DNA of 64,000 nucleotides from Torreya grandis (lineage: Eukaryota; Streptophyta; Pinopsida; Cupressales; Taxaceae), in contig JARHVA010002685.1 in the NCBI GenBank assembly GCA_037957365.1, forward strand, positions 2,023,501-2,087,500, written 5' to 3'. The notes beneath the pieces were generated by a model. It searched no databases, was not told the origin of the DNA, and was given only the letters and a program-made list of their open reading frames with translations. The stretch's first letter is position 1. Every line of letters starts with the position of its first letter. Both the position numbers and the translations under genes were made by a program. Positions 10,712 to 22,553 of this stretch are shown piece after piece.

Positions 10712-13554
10712 TATTGATCATGATCATTGATGTTAGGTTGTCATTGATGTCAAAGAGAGAATGAAATATTAGTGAATTATTGACAAAGAAATTAATGGAT
10801 GATATTGATGCTATGGACATCTTATAAAGACCTTATGGGGTGTTATGAGTTCTTGGAGCACTTATGAAAGTGAACATAATTCATAAAACTAGTCATAAGA
10901 AGGTCAAAGGTTCAATTAGTCATCTTGGTAGATAAAGATGAGCAAGCAATTTGATGACATTGTATTTCACATGTGTGAAAGTTTCAAGAGTATATTGATA
11001 TATGTATGGATTCCCTTATGATATAAGATCATGTGGTCCAAGTTTCAAGTCATGATGATTTGTGTGGAAAAATTTATTAATTTGAAAAGTTAGCTTCTCA
11101 AACAGAGTTCACTAAGTTCCCATACTTAGCCAAATTTGTGATTTCAAAGATCTAAGGCGATCATTTAATCTTCATGATAAAGATCCAATGGTGAGAATCT
11201 TAACTAATAGATGAAGACCCAATTATCATAATTTAATCAAGTGATGAATATCTAATGGTTAGTGTCTAATATTCTAGATGGCGATATAATTGTGAATGAG
11301 TGATTGTGCAGATAAAGATCAATGACATACATGAAATCATTATGTCAAAGGTTCTTTAAATTAAATGTGCTAGTAACATGTGTCTCAATCAAAATGATTT
11401 GATATAATATCAATGAAATGTGGTTGATAATGTAGATGGAAATTTATTTCATGGTTTAATTCAAATATTCAATGATAATAATCCATGAAGGATTACCAAG
11501 TGGCACAAAAGTAGGGACTGACAAAAATGTGCTCAAAACGCATGCAAGGGTGCTAAGTATCTTAATCATGAAAGTGAAAATCAATGTTAAATAATGAGAA
11601 TTAAATATTTAAATTTATGAGTATTTCAAGGAAATAAATAGATCATGTTTGATAAATTTTCTATGGGACATGATATGAAGACACGTGTTTATAATGTTTG
11701 CATTAACGAGTGACCATTGGCATTTGAATTAGTAAAGAGAAAAAATAGTTCATAGTATTTTGCTAATATCTTTCAATATAGAATGAATTTTAAGGTGATG
11801 TAAAAAAATATTTTAAGAGGACATAAAGGTAAATCCATATAAGTGAGTTATAAGGTTTGAATGTCTTCATAGTCAAAGATATTGAGCTCCAAAATTGATT
11901 ATGTGTTTGACCATGTTTTGTAAGTGATTAGGGAAAGATATTTAAGCTATTATTAATAGTATTTTGATGTTTCAAGATGATATATCTATTGGATATTGTT
12001 ATATATTACATGTAGACCATATACATGTATTTATGGGTTTGGCCATCCATCTTTAGTGTGAAAAATTAATTATAATTTGATTAAGTTTGTTAAATGCATT
12101 GGTAGATTGAGTGACCATGTTATAGGAGTGATTTAAAGGTGTTATAATCATAATTGAAGAATAAAATGAGTATAGAGATGCTCTATAATTATATAATTAT
12201 TATTAAAAATTATTGGTTGTTATGATATACCCTTGATCAGATTTGGAAAAATAGTTTGACTATATTTTGACTATGTGTGATCAATATGAATGGTCATTTT
12301 GAAAGAGTTGAATTGAGTGCTTAGAGCCTATGTTTAAGTGTCTAAAGAACATGGAGGTGTATATGAGGTCATAAAACATTTACCCATGTGATATAACCAT
12401 ATTTATATGTCAAATATTTGATTATTTGCTTTAGAATTTTGAGACTGTGTTTTTCTGTATATGAAGACTTGAAGAGCAAGGAGACCTATTTTTTTGGGTT
12501 TGAGTGTTGAGTTGGTGTTCCAGGTGGTATGGACCAATGAATGAGTTATAAATGGTATATTATATATATTATTAATGTTTTTTAATATTTTTTAAAATAT
12601 TAAAGTAGCCCAAGGAGTTGAAGTTATAATGTATGAGTATGGAGGCCTAATTGTTCTAGGTCTCACCAAGACTTAATGGTAGTTTGGGGCTAATGAGGTA
12701 TTATCCAAACTAAGGAGTGTGTGTTTATTAAATGTAATATGTGTGAGGACATATTTCAGAGGTATAAAATTTATGGTAATCATCTTGGCTGACCAAGATG
12801 GGTTATACCAAGAGAGTGGTATAAAAACAAGGCATTATTGGCCTATTTGTATAAGTTGAGTATATGTGTGGATTAAAGTGAAGGAAATAAAATTTGAAAG
12901 AGAAGGTACAGGTCATTGAGGAAAAAAAAAGAGTAAATAGGATCATTCATTATTTTCTAATAAATTTTATGAAGGAGGACACATATGTCATTGGACTTAA
13001 TGATCCCAGAAGAGGTAGTTTGAGTGAGTTAGTCCTAGAAGCAGCTTGAGAGAGATTGGAGGTGAAGAGTACAGAAAAAGGTTGTCATCATCAGTTGAAT
13101 AGTATAAATAGGTGTTTAATATTATTTTTTTAAGGTATATGAGTGGTTTCTTAGTTTCTTAGGGGGTTTCTTCCTCCTTGCAAGATAGATCTTGTTAAAG
13201 GTCTAATTTTTGTGGGTGCTCAGATAGACAGCAGTAGTAGTTCCTTATGAGATTGGTGTCTCACTAAACAAATATATGGGTATTCCTTGATCAGTTAGTT
13301 ATAGTATAAATTTGGATCTTTTTATTATAGGACCATATTATATCTTTTAGGGTTTAGTGGGTTTTATCCCCTAATAGGGTTTCCCACATATATCATATGT
13401 TATGTGCTTGATCTTGTTATATATTCCTTGTTCATTACAATGGTTAATTTATATTCATCATGATTATATGTGTTGATTGGTCAAGAGTTGGGAATTGAAT
13501 TTGATTATCTTACATCATTGATTCACCCCACTCTTAGTGATTATTCCTATAATA
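10712..13554 (+). repeat. 5' LTR of element C
   Basis: It begins TATTGATCATGATC, aligned with TTTTGAGCATGTTC at 16148; both look like decayed TGTTGA. It ends CCTATAATA, aligned with CCTCTAACA at 28170, so the ancestral end was CA. The copies run collinear throughout, for example the block TGTTAGGTTGTCATTGATGT (10731 and 16167). No coding frame is supported inside. Confidence 0.85.
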
Positions 13555-13556
13555 AT

Positions 13557-13568
13557 TAGTATCAAAGT
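13557..13568 (+). other. Primer-binding site of element C
   Basis: TAGTATCAAAGT is a decayed TGGTATCAGAGC (tRNA-iMet type), two bases downstream of the LTR end. Confidence 0.6.
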
Positions 13569-13617
13569 AGGACCTTTTTTGCAAGTTTAACCACTTGAAG
13601 GTGATATAAGGTACAAT

Positions 13618-15110
13618 ATGGATAAGAAATTGAATAAAGAGAATCAAGAGTTGAAGGCTCAAGTAGACGTTACTTATGCATGTATAAAATTAAGTGAAGA
13701 AAGGTGAAATCAGTACATGTCACTTTTTTAGATATACAAAGGTAAGATGAGCTAGTATGATCAAGAAGAATCTTAGAATAAGATCATGGCCTCAAGCTTT
13801 AAGGCTATTAAGGATGAGTGCATCAAGATCAATAATGATATAGAATCCTTGAAAGATAGCTCAAGATAAAAATATGATAAATATAATATTAAGATTCTTG
13901 AGGATCAATCAAGGGTTACAAAGACAAATTTAAGTTCAAAAGAGGAAGAATATAGATATATCAAGACTCAGTTAGAAGAGACAAATTCCAAGTTGAGTTC
14001 AAATCAAGGTAATCATGATTAGTTTAAGTCTAATATTGATTCTATATAGATTATTGAGGAACAAACATGTATATTGAAATATGACATGAATAAATAATAT
14101 AAGAGGGATAAGGAAACCATCCAAGATCTTAGAATTTAGTTAGAGGCTACAATTTCAAGTGTTAGAGAAAAAGAGGATGAGAGTGTTCAATTTAAGACCA
14201 AGCTAAATTCATTGGAGGATTGACATGAGTAATTTATTATCAATATAAACAATAATAAAAAATAGAAAGAGAGGTCAACTCAAGAAAGAAGGTGAAAATA
14301 CTGATTAGGTAACCAAATGCTATAAGGTATGAAAGTTCACTTCATGGTCATTATTTTATATGTAATATTTTTGGTCATAAGGAAAAAAAAATATAGAAGG
14401 AAAAGTAGTTGGTTGGCTATAGGTATGGATAATGTAGTCTACTATAATTATTATTATGACATGGGACATATTGTTACATTTTACCCAAGAATGCATGGGA
14501 AAAGACTAACCTGGGTATGAAGACCTAAGATAGTTAAGATTGATTATAATGAACCTAAAAGACAAGATGGTATTTGTTTTAGTTATCATCAAGTTGGTCA
14601 TATTTCAATATATAGTAAAAATAATCTCTCATGTCATAAGAAGGTGCATGTACATCCTAGAGTGCTCAAGAAAGTTCAGTCCTTGGTATGGAAACCTAAG
14701 TAAGTGAAAATTAAGAAAACTAATTAAGTTGAGTTGAAAGATCAAGGTGGACTACCTGCTAAAGAAAAAGAGAAATTAGATATGAAGAATGTTTAGGCAT
14801 GCTAAATCTATCATTGTCTACTCATGTTGTGAATGAAGAAACCAAGATCAAAGAAAAGATGAAATTTTGAATTGAGGCTAGTTTTAAGGTATGTAGGGAT
14901 CCAAGAGAACATATTTTTGTTGTTGAGCAAGTTTCATGTAAAGAACATCAGTTGTCAATTCCCATTAATGAGGTTATTTCTTCAGTTGAAAGGCTATGTG
15001 ATGAATCTTTATTGTCTCCATATGTTTTCAATCCAATCTTATAAGAAAAGGAGAATATTGTAGTGGATGATCATGTTGCTTATCTTAAGCCTAAAAATAA
15101 GAAGAAGAAC
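13618..15110 (+). pseudogene. Element C gag remnant with coiled coil and three zinc knuckles
   Basis: The ATG at 13618 opens MDKKLNKENQELKAQVDV, the start of a long heptad-rich, Lys/Glu-rich segment (to about 14300) that would form a coiled coil, with several stops. Three CCHC-type zinc-knuckle remnants follow: YFICNIFGHKEKKY (about 14353), YYNYYYDMGHIVTFYPR (about 14438; the Cys are now Tyr) and CFSYHQVGHISIYSK (about 14577; first Cys and His kept). Such knuckles bind the genomic RNA in the nucleocapsid. Multiple Cys-to-Tyr and Cys-to-Ser changes show loss of function. The coiled coil followed by knuckles recalls gag of long copia elements, but no copia pol follows. Confidence 0.6.
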
Positions 15111-16135
15111 TATTAGTATCAGATGACCAAGGAGAAGAAGGAATATGACGATTTGTGGGTAACTCATGGTTTCACATTATTCTTGGACATTGTGGGTTAG
15201 GGTGTCTCTATATAGTCTTCAAGGAGACACTTGACAAGTAAAAATAAGCATGGTGGATGCCAATTGAGCTTTAGTTGATGCTACAAGACAATAATATCAT
15301 TTTAAAATTTTATTGGTGAAGGGTGAGTAATGATTTTTATGAATTTGATCCTAATTTTTTTAATAAAATGATTCATAAGATATATTCAAGGATAGTGATC
15401 CTAAAGTCAACGTTTTGGTCAAATATTTGAAGGATGGTCTAGTTGGTCAAAATGGTGAAGAATGAATCTATGTGTGTAACATTTATAGGAATGAAATGAA
15501 TATCTCTAGGTGTCTAATCAAGGATGTTGATTTATCAAAATATTCTATTGCATATAAAGGTATGTTGATCCTTTTATAGTATGCTCAATGTGTGTTTAAT
15601 GTTTTTGGTCTTGAAGATAAAAACTTGTCAATTTTTATTGCATAAATTGATTGATAAAATGTTGAAATAATGAAGACAAGGTTGATATGGATTATGAGGA
15701 GAATGTGTTGTCACATTTTATTCATATCATATAGAAGGTCTCATAATTATATAGATGTCAAGTTAAGTATGCAATGGAGGTCATAGTGTTTTGAAGATTG
15801 TATGATGACTTGATCTAACCAAATCATGTGTTTTGACAAGGTGTTGAATCTTCATAAATGATAAAAGAGATCTTGTGATTTTTGTAGGTAGAGAGGTCTA
15901 AGGATTAGATAATACCATGTTTATATTGGTTTATACCAATGAATAGATGATATTATATGTAGCTTGATGTTAGGGGGAAATTTTTAAGCTTTATGAACAG
16001 TTTGTCATGTCAATAATCAAGTTGTAATATTGAGAAAGAGACCCTTTGTCATTATTGTCAAATGGGTAAAAATATTAGAATGAAAGATTTAAAATGATTA
16101 ATAAATCATTATGAGGTTATTTTTCCATCAATGAC
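15111..16135 (+). other. Internal region of element C without recognisable domain
   Basis: About 1 kb lies between the gag remnant and the purine tract. Short readable stretches exist in + frames (for example around 15130-15180), but none carries protease, integrase, RT or RNase H motifs. Confidence 0.5.
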
Positions 16136-16147
16136 AAAAGGGGAGAT
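16136..16147 (+). other. Polypurine tract of element C
   Basis: AAAAGGGGAGAT directly precedes the 3' LTR. The GGGGAGAT-TGTTG junction is typical of plant Ty1/copia elements. Confidence 0.7.
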
Positions 16148-17221
16148 TTTTGAGCATGTTCATTGATGTTAGGTTGTCATTGATGTCAAAGAGAACATGT
16201 GATACTAGTGCATTACTGACAAAGGAATTGATGGATGATATTGATGGTATGGACATGTTATATAGACCCTATGAGGTGTTATGAGTGATTGGAGTACTTA
16301 TGGAAGTGAAAAAAATTCATCAGAGCAATCATATGAAGGTCTAAGGTTTCATTAGTCATCTTCATATATAAGGCTATGTATACAATTTGATGTTGTCATA
16401 TTTCACATGTGTGAATGTTTCAAGAGCAGCTTGATATATGGATGGATTCCATTATGATATGATATCATGTGGTCCAAATTTTAGGTCATTAGGATATGTG
16501 TGTCAAAATATATTAAGGTGAAAAGTTTGTTTCTCAATCAGAGTTCACTGAATTCCCATAGCCAAATTTGTGAAATTGAAGATCTACAGTGAGCATTTAA
16601 TCTTCATGATAAAGGTCCAACATCAAGCATCTTAATTGATAGATGAATATCCAATGACGAGTGTTTAATTAGGTGATGAATATATAATATAAATTATCTC
16701 ATCTTCTAGATAGAGATCTAATAGTGAGTGAGTGATCATGAAGATAAAGATCACCAACATGCATGAATTCATTATGTCAAAGCTTCCTAAGATTAAATGC
16801 GCTAGTGACATGTTATAAATCATGATGATTTGATAAAAGATAAATATCATGTGGTTATTCATGTAGATGTATATTTATATTGTGATTAAATTCAAATGTT
16901 CAATGCTTAGAAGCCATGCGGGACTACCAAGTAGTGCAAGAGTGGGGGCTGACAACAATGTGCTCAGAAGGCATGCGAGGGTGCCAAGTGTCTTAATCAT
17001 GGAAGAATAGATCAATGATAAACAATGATAATTAAAGAATTAAATTTTTTAGGATCACAAGGAGATCAATGGAGCATGTTTGATAAATTTTCTAGGGGAC
17101 ATGAGATTAATAAATGTGTCTACAATGTTTGCATTAACTAGTGACCATTACCATTTGCATTAGCAAAGGGAAAAACTAGTCTATAGTATTTTGATAATAT
17201 ATTTTGATCTAGAAAAAAATT
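16148..17221 (+). repeat. 3' LTR of element C, left part
   Basis: It is collinear with 10712 to about 11790. It is interrupted after 17221 by element D and continues at 26401. Confidence 0.85.
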
Positions 17222-17354
17222 TGTTTTCCCCCAAAAATATCACTCATTTTTGGGACAACATTTGAACTATTTTGGTTCTTCAGACCAAAATAATCTCTGC
17301 CCTTCTCGAAATTTGTTCTAAGCAATCAAATTCCTCATTTTTCAAGCTTCTCAT

Positions 17355-17425
17355 GAATCTACAGACTCTGTAGGCTTGAATCGATGGACTCCGCAGGCTT
17401 GAATCTACAAAATCTATAGGAAAGA
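17355..17425 (+). repeat. 23-bp minisatellite in D 5' LTR (about 3 units)
   Basis: The unit is about CTTGAATCTATGGACTCTGTAGG. Three degenerate copies lie here against five at 23618-23730 in the 3' LTR. Confidence 0.75.
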
Positions 17426-17509
17426 AGCAATATCTCAACACTTAGGTGATTTCAAAGTTGGTTCAATGACAAGGCTCAACAAAAAGAGTTCATCAGCAAG
17501 CTTCTAAGC

Positions 17510-18030
17510 AAGGATTGAACCGTTGAACCGTTGAACCTTGAACCATTTTGGTTCAATAGGTTCAACAGGTTCAAAGGTTCAACATAAATAGAAAAATTTC
17601 AACTACTTCAAGGTTCAATGGCTTCAAAAACACTTATAAAAGAGAAGAAGGCTTGAATCATTGAACCATTGAACCACTTTGGTTTAAAGGTTCAATGGGT
17701 TCAACGAGTTCACAGGCTCAAAGGTTCAACTAGTGCAATGAAGATCAAAGAGCTTAGAAAGAACAAGGAATTAATGAACTAATGGTTTAATAGATTCAAA
17801 GGCTTCTACAAGTAGGTTCAATCAAAAGAACAAGTTTCTGACACTTAGTCATTTTCAAAGAATGAACTGATCAGACCAATGAACCATTGAACCACTTTGG
17901 TTCAAAGGTTCAATGAGTTCAAGGTTCAAGGTTCAATGGGTTCAATGAGGCTTGTTTCAAATAATATTGGTTCAAGTGGTCAAAGGGAATGAACCATTGA
18001 ACCAAAGTTGGTTCAATCGGTAGGTTCAAG
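17510..18030. repeat. GGTTCAA/TTGAACC word array in D 5' LTR
   Basis: The 7-mer GGTTCAA and its complement TTGAACC occur many times on the same strand, often as pairs such as TTGAACCACTTTGGTTCAA and TTGAACCAAAGTTGGTTCAA that could fold into hairpins. The same array is present in the other LTR. Confidence 0.8.
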
Positions 18031-18403
18031 GGGTTGCCCCAAAGCCAAAGTATCAAATACCCTTGCAGAGGGTGGTAAACCAAGGAAAACAACCCTTGTA
18101 GAGGGTAGAAATAGGGAAAATTGACCAAAAGAAAAGACCGAAAAACAAAAGTTCCCCTAGAAAAAAGACTAAGGTAAGAAATCAATTCTTTCAAACTTTT
18201 GTCTGAAGGAATTCCTTTAGACAAAAAGTCTGAAAAAATTTGGGTAAGCTGTGGGAGAAAAGCCCAAAAGAATTTTCAAAGTCCAAAGACAAAGTAGCCA
18301 AAAAAATTCTTGCAGACTTTTTATCTATGGGAAAATGTCCATGGAAAAAGTCCATGGGAAAGCTCCAAAGGAATTCAAAGCCAAAAGGCCACCGAAGGAC
18401 CCC

Positions 18404-18735
18404 AAAGGGTAGGTACCCTTGCAGATGACTCTCAGCTACCAAATCAAAGGATTCAAAATAAGAAATTTGAAGGAAACAAGTAGTAGAAAATGCCGAATCA
18501 AGAGAAAGCTAAAGAAAGTCCAAGGGGTGACATGCTTGAAGATGTCAAAGTCAAGAACAGTGAACTAGCCATTGGAAATTCAAACATAGTGATGGGTGCA
18601 CGAACGTCAATTTTAAGGTTCATAAAATAGCCATTGATTTTGAAAAGCCTTAAAGAAGAGCCAAAGAACTTATCAACCTACCAGAAGAAAGAAGCCCAAA
18701 GGCCATCCGAAGAATGCCCAAAGGGTAGATACCCT
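18404..18735. repeat. Repeated AAGGGTAG-TACCCTT inverted repeats in D 5' LTR
   Basis: AAAGGGTAGGTACCCTT at 18404-18420 and AAGGGTAGATACCCTT at about 18720-18735 are near-perfect short palindromes about 315 bp apart. Related half-sites (ATACCCTTGCAGAGGGTGG) occur at about 18055-18075. Confidence 0.7.
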
Positions 18736-19221
18736 TGTGGAAGGCTCTTCCTGACCCAAAGTAGACCATTTCTCAAGGCCCCGAAGGGCATGTCCCCTCT
18801 GGGAAAGATCAAATGACAAAGTTGAAGGAATTGCCAAGGAAAGTGATGTGCCTGTAGACATCAAAGTCTTAATAATGAAATAGCTATCGATCCTTGGAAG
18901 TTTAAGCGCAGACTTGAATGCATTCAAAGGTTTTAAGCCCAAGACCAATAGGAAACGACTAAAGAATAAAGCATCAAATTGAAGCAAGGACCCAATTTTA
19001 TTAACCAAAAAAGGAGGAATGATAAGGAAGGATAAAAAACATTTGCGCATCGGATATGATCACTAGGTGGATATTGAAAGATGCAAACTTTTAATAGCGT
19101 GATCTATTTCTCTACATTGAGAAAAGAAAATGGGTAAATTCCCCTAAATTATAACATGTCTTCTTAACAAAATTCAATGCAACATGATGTGTTACTATTC
19201 CCAAGTCCTTCTTGAAGAGGC

Positions 19222-19229
19222 TATATAAG
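19222..19229 (+). promoter_or_regulatory. TATA box of element D 5' LTR
   Basis: TATATAAG in the context GAAGAGGCTATATAAGG is conserved in the 3' LTR at 25559. It is the likely core promoter for the element's RNA, with the transcript starting some 30 bases on. Confidence 0.65.
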
Positions 19230-19489
19230 GGACTCTCTTATTATTATAGAAAGGATCTCTCTTTGATAATCAGAAATGAAACTCTGCCCAAATTGAAAGG
19301 CATTACTGAGACTTTGAGCTGAGATTGTTGATCATATTTTGTTATTGGAATAAGAAAGCAAGTGAATTTTTAGACTTTTTGCTGTGATATCTTTGTTATT
19401 GAGGAAACTATTCTTATGTCTTTTTCCTTAATATATTTTGTGTTCCTTTAATTCAATAAGTAGAAATAGTGAAAGTAGTTAAGAAGGCA

Positions 19490-19660
19490 TCTTGAAGCCA
19501 ACTGTGGAGAGACTTTGTGCCCCCACAATTGCCTTTAGTGTGTTTTCTTTTTATTTCTATGTAAAGGACCTTAGGATGACTTTGTGCCCTCATTGTCCTT
19601 CATATCTCACTCTTGGGAAATTTAGGTGGAGACTTTGTGCTACTTCTCAATTTGCTGGTT
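19490..19660 (+). repeat. Degenerate triple repeat in U5 of element D
   Basis: GGAGAGACTTTGTGCCCCC (19505), GGATGACTTTGTGCCCTC (19573) and GGTGGAGACTTTGTGCTAC (19627) are spaced about 55-70 bp apart. The same three blocks are in the 3' LTR (25840-25980). They lie downstream of the TATA box. Short open frames across them are present in both LTRs but look fortuitous. Confidence 0.6.
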
Positions 19661-20001
19661 ACTACGTCCTTGGTTACATTTTGCAATTACTACCAAGTGT
19701 ATTCTTGTAGTTTGATAAATAGTAATTCTGAAAGAAGAGGAGTGCTTTTTGTTATTTCCCTTGAGATTCTTCCTTTGATTTGCACACATCATCTCTAAAG
19801 AAAGAGAGATGGATGGTTTATCTTACCCTTGAGTATAATTATATATATATATATATAGGGAACTTCCCCTTGATGAGAGGAGAGATTAGTCCCCTTTTGA
19901 TGTGGTAAACCTACACATTTGGATGTCCAATCTTCCTACTTTGGATGATCAGACCTATTTTGTCAGTACGCTGATCGACAAAATATTCAACCAATAGTTT
20001 T

Positions 20002-20019
20002 TGGCGACTCCGCTAGGAA
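20002..20019 (+). other. Primer-binding site of element D
   Basis: TGGCGACTCCGCTAGGAA lies a few bases after the LTR end. TGGCGACTCC-type primer sites are known from plant Ty3/gypsy elements of the Tat group. I do not assign the tRNA. Confidence 0.7.
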
Positions 20020-20538
20020 CATACATAATTTTTTGCAATTTAGAACCTCAAGTTTCATATTGAAACATCACCTATGTCTTACCCATTATCATTATAAAAT
20101 TTATCCATTACAGACTCTGGCAACTCCATTTCATGTCTTACCCATTATCCATTTATAGCCTTACCATCTTCCTCCACCTCCATTACTTTATCTGGTTTGC
20201 AAAACCAAAACTACTAGGAAAGAGTGCGCAGTTTAAAGCCTCAAGCTTCAAACTAAAGCAAGGTCAATTCTTTTCCATTTTTGTTTCACAATCTGATAGA
20301 TTCAAGGTATACACAAAGCCAAAGATCTAAAGGTATTGTTGACCCTATATTCGAGTTGGTATAACAAAGTAATTTTGATCTATTCCCTTCACCATCTCAC
20401 CTCCAACAAACCAAGAGCTTTCCTCCTACTAAAGTCAGATCTCCATTGCCAAACAAAGTATCCACTTCTATTGTTGATAAATATTTTCCAATAATTACCC
20501 CTCTAAGATTTGTTATTCCTTATTTACATAATCCTATA
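20020..20538 (+). other. Leader of element D
   Basis: This is untranslated sequence between the primer site and gag. Short frames are present but no domain. Confidence 0.5.
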
Positions 20539-21510
20539 ATGGAAGCTCAAGGCCCCTAGGGTAATTCTTTTGGTCCTCTCAATCTTACTCCACATATGTA
20601 ATTCTTTTAGTCCTCTCAATCTTACTCCACCTCTATATGAGCTCCCACGCAGTTCAAGGAAAAATTTCCCCAAATTTTAAGGTGATGGGAAAGTTCATCT
20701 TGATGAACACATTACAGCCTTTAGCATAACCTGTGGAGTAATTGGAGTAGAATTTAAAGATGTAGCAGTCATGCTATTTATAGAAACATTACAAGGTGTT
20801 GTTGTAGATTGGTTTTATCATCTACAAACTCAGTCAGTAACTGATTGGAATACCCTTAAAGCTATGTTTGAAGCTAGATTCAAACCTGCAGAAGATGCAC
20901 ATGCACTTTTGGCTCAACTTACATAGATGAAAAAAGAGCCTCATGAACCAATGAGAGACTTCATAGCCAAATTTGAAAAATTGAAGAACAAACTTCTTGT
21001 AATTTCTTGACCTACAGCTGAGAATCTCAAATGATTATTCATTAATTCTCAGTTACCTGAAGTGAGTTTTCTTTTGAGACGCGCTGGTCAAATAAATCTT
21101 GTTGTAGCTCAAATTTTGGCCACTGAGGTAGAAGATGATCTCATCTTAGTAGGGAAGATAAGAAGAGATCCAAACAAAAATAGACCCTCATCATCTTCTT
21201 AATATTCATCTATAGACACCACTGATCCAATGGTACAAAAGTTGGGAAATGAACTTCAAGCCTTGAAAAGAAAAATGTCACAAGGTATGCCTTTTGCTCC
21301 TTCATATAAAGATATGCCAAGAAGGACATTTCCAAATTAGTCATATCAAGGTAATGCTGGCAGGAATCAAGGGTAGCCAAATCATCTTCCTCCCCCATAA
21401 GGGAAACTTTCCCTTGAAGCTCTTCCAACCAACTCAGTAGTTGGATATTTGGAAATAAAACATGCTTTCTCTTTCCAACCTAAGTATGAGCAATGACATT
21501 AATCTCTTCA
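20539..21510 (+). pseudogene. Element D gag
   Basis: The ATG at 20539 begins MEAQGP. The retrotransposon-gag domain is clear at about 20680-21200: GDGKVHLDEHITAF, then AVMLFIETLQG, VDWFYHL, DWNTLKAMFEARF and a segment ending FIAKFEKLKNKLL. That is the order of the plant gag family (W-F...F...F...R-F...F). It would form the particle shell. In-frame stops fall at about 20555, 20674, 20926, 21008 and 21200, so this copy cannot make a full protein. The degree of decay is modest compared with elements A and B. Confidence 0.8.
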
Positions 21511-21839
21511 TGGAGGATCAATAAGAATCAGCTGGCGAATCCCACATTGGTTTCCTAAATTATCAAGATGAACCCAAAAGCAAAGGAGAAGCTATTGATG
21601 GATCATATGTAGTGTTTACTAGGTCCAAGAACCAATCAGTCTAGCAAGCTGATAAAGGGAAGATAGAGGAGCAACCTCAACCAACAATTATAATTGCTAA
21701 GTGTGGAACCACTCTGCATTTCTAGTCAAAGGATCTGGTGATCACCCAAAAGGTAAGTACATCAATTTCACCTTCACCTTCTACTTCAATTTTGCAAACC
21801 AGCCCTACTCCCATCCCTCCTAAAACCTAAAAGGTTGAA

Positions 21840-22516
21840 ATGCTTTCCTCTGTACCTAGCTTAATTCAGCCATTTGACATAATTGATCATGTCAAGAAGA
21901 CCAAAATTCAAATGTCTAAATTTGAATATTTGCAGTCCAATCCTGATCAATTGGATAAGTTGGTCCAATGTGTCAAGAACCAAGCCATCCCTGAAAGACA
22001 AGAGGTTAAGAAAATAATTCTTGATTCCCCAAAGAACATGCCCATTCCAAATAATCTTGTCATTACTCCTCCAATTGCCCCTGGGAAAATAGAACCTTTC
22101 TATGTTTCCTTATTGATAAATGGTTATCAACTCAACAATTACGTCATTGATTATGGGGCATCTGACAATGTCATGCCTGCTAAAGTAGCTGAGTCGCTAG
22201 GCCTCACACTAATTAGGACATTTGGGAGATTTTTCTCCATGGAGAACAAGTAAGTACCACTGCTGAGGCAAATCAAAGATTCCCAATTTACATTTGCAGC
22301 CTTTCCAAACAAGAGAATCAAGATGACTGTCTTGGTGGCTGACGTCCCAGCATCCTATGGCATTTTACTTGGATGAAATTTTTGCAAGGACATGGGAGGA
22401 GAATTAAGCATGGACCTATCTGAGGCAAGGATCCTTGTCCAAGGAGTAATGAAGAGATTGCTCCCTAAAAAAGTGGCAAAATACATGGTCACCCAAATGT
22501 CAACCCCTATAGCATA
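21840..22516 (+). pseudogene. Element D aspartic protease
   Basis: An open frame from 21840 to 22253 holds the active-site loop D-Y-G-A-S at residues 110-114 (usual DSGAS; the Ser after Asp is Tyr), followed by NVMPAKVAESLGL. After a stop at 22252 the frame continues with ASYGILLG, a stop where R or M is usual, then FCKDMGGELSMDLSEA, which matches the second half of the plant gypsy PR domain, ending at 22516. It would process Gag-Pol. The N-terminal 80 residues are Lys-rich linker. The RNase H frame begins 38 bases later. Confidence 0.8.
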
Positions 22517-22553
22517 AATTCTATTTGAGTCTTTAGGTAGGGGTAATTATTTA

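Larger units (their letters stand above)
17222..19993 (+). repeat. 5' LTR of element D
   Basis: 2772 bp. It starts TGTTTTCCCCCAAAAATATC and ends TCGACAAAATATTCAACCA. It contains, in order, a 23-bp minisatellite (3 units), a dense GGTTCAA/TTGAACC array (about 17510-18030), a purine-rich stretch with AAGGGTA...TACCCTT hairpins, a TATA box and a U5-like region. Confidence 0.9.

Noticed and set aside
17510..18030. GGTTCAA repeats as tRNA T-arm (GGTTCAAATC) or tRNA genes
   Set aside because: No acceptor or anticodon arms and no A box. The motif is a low-complexity word array.
17919..19050. Several minus-strand open frames of 60-125 codons
   Set aside because: They lie in the purine-rich part of D's 5' LTR, recur in the 3' LTR (24312-25290) and show no domain. 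They are opposite-strand artefacts of composition.
19492..19798. Open frames present in both D LTRs (also 25837-26134)
   Set aside because: Their presence in both copies follows from LTR duplication. They cover the U5-like repeats and have no recognisable domain.
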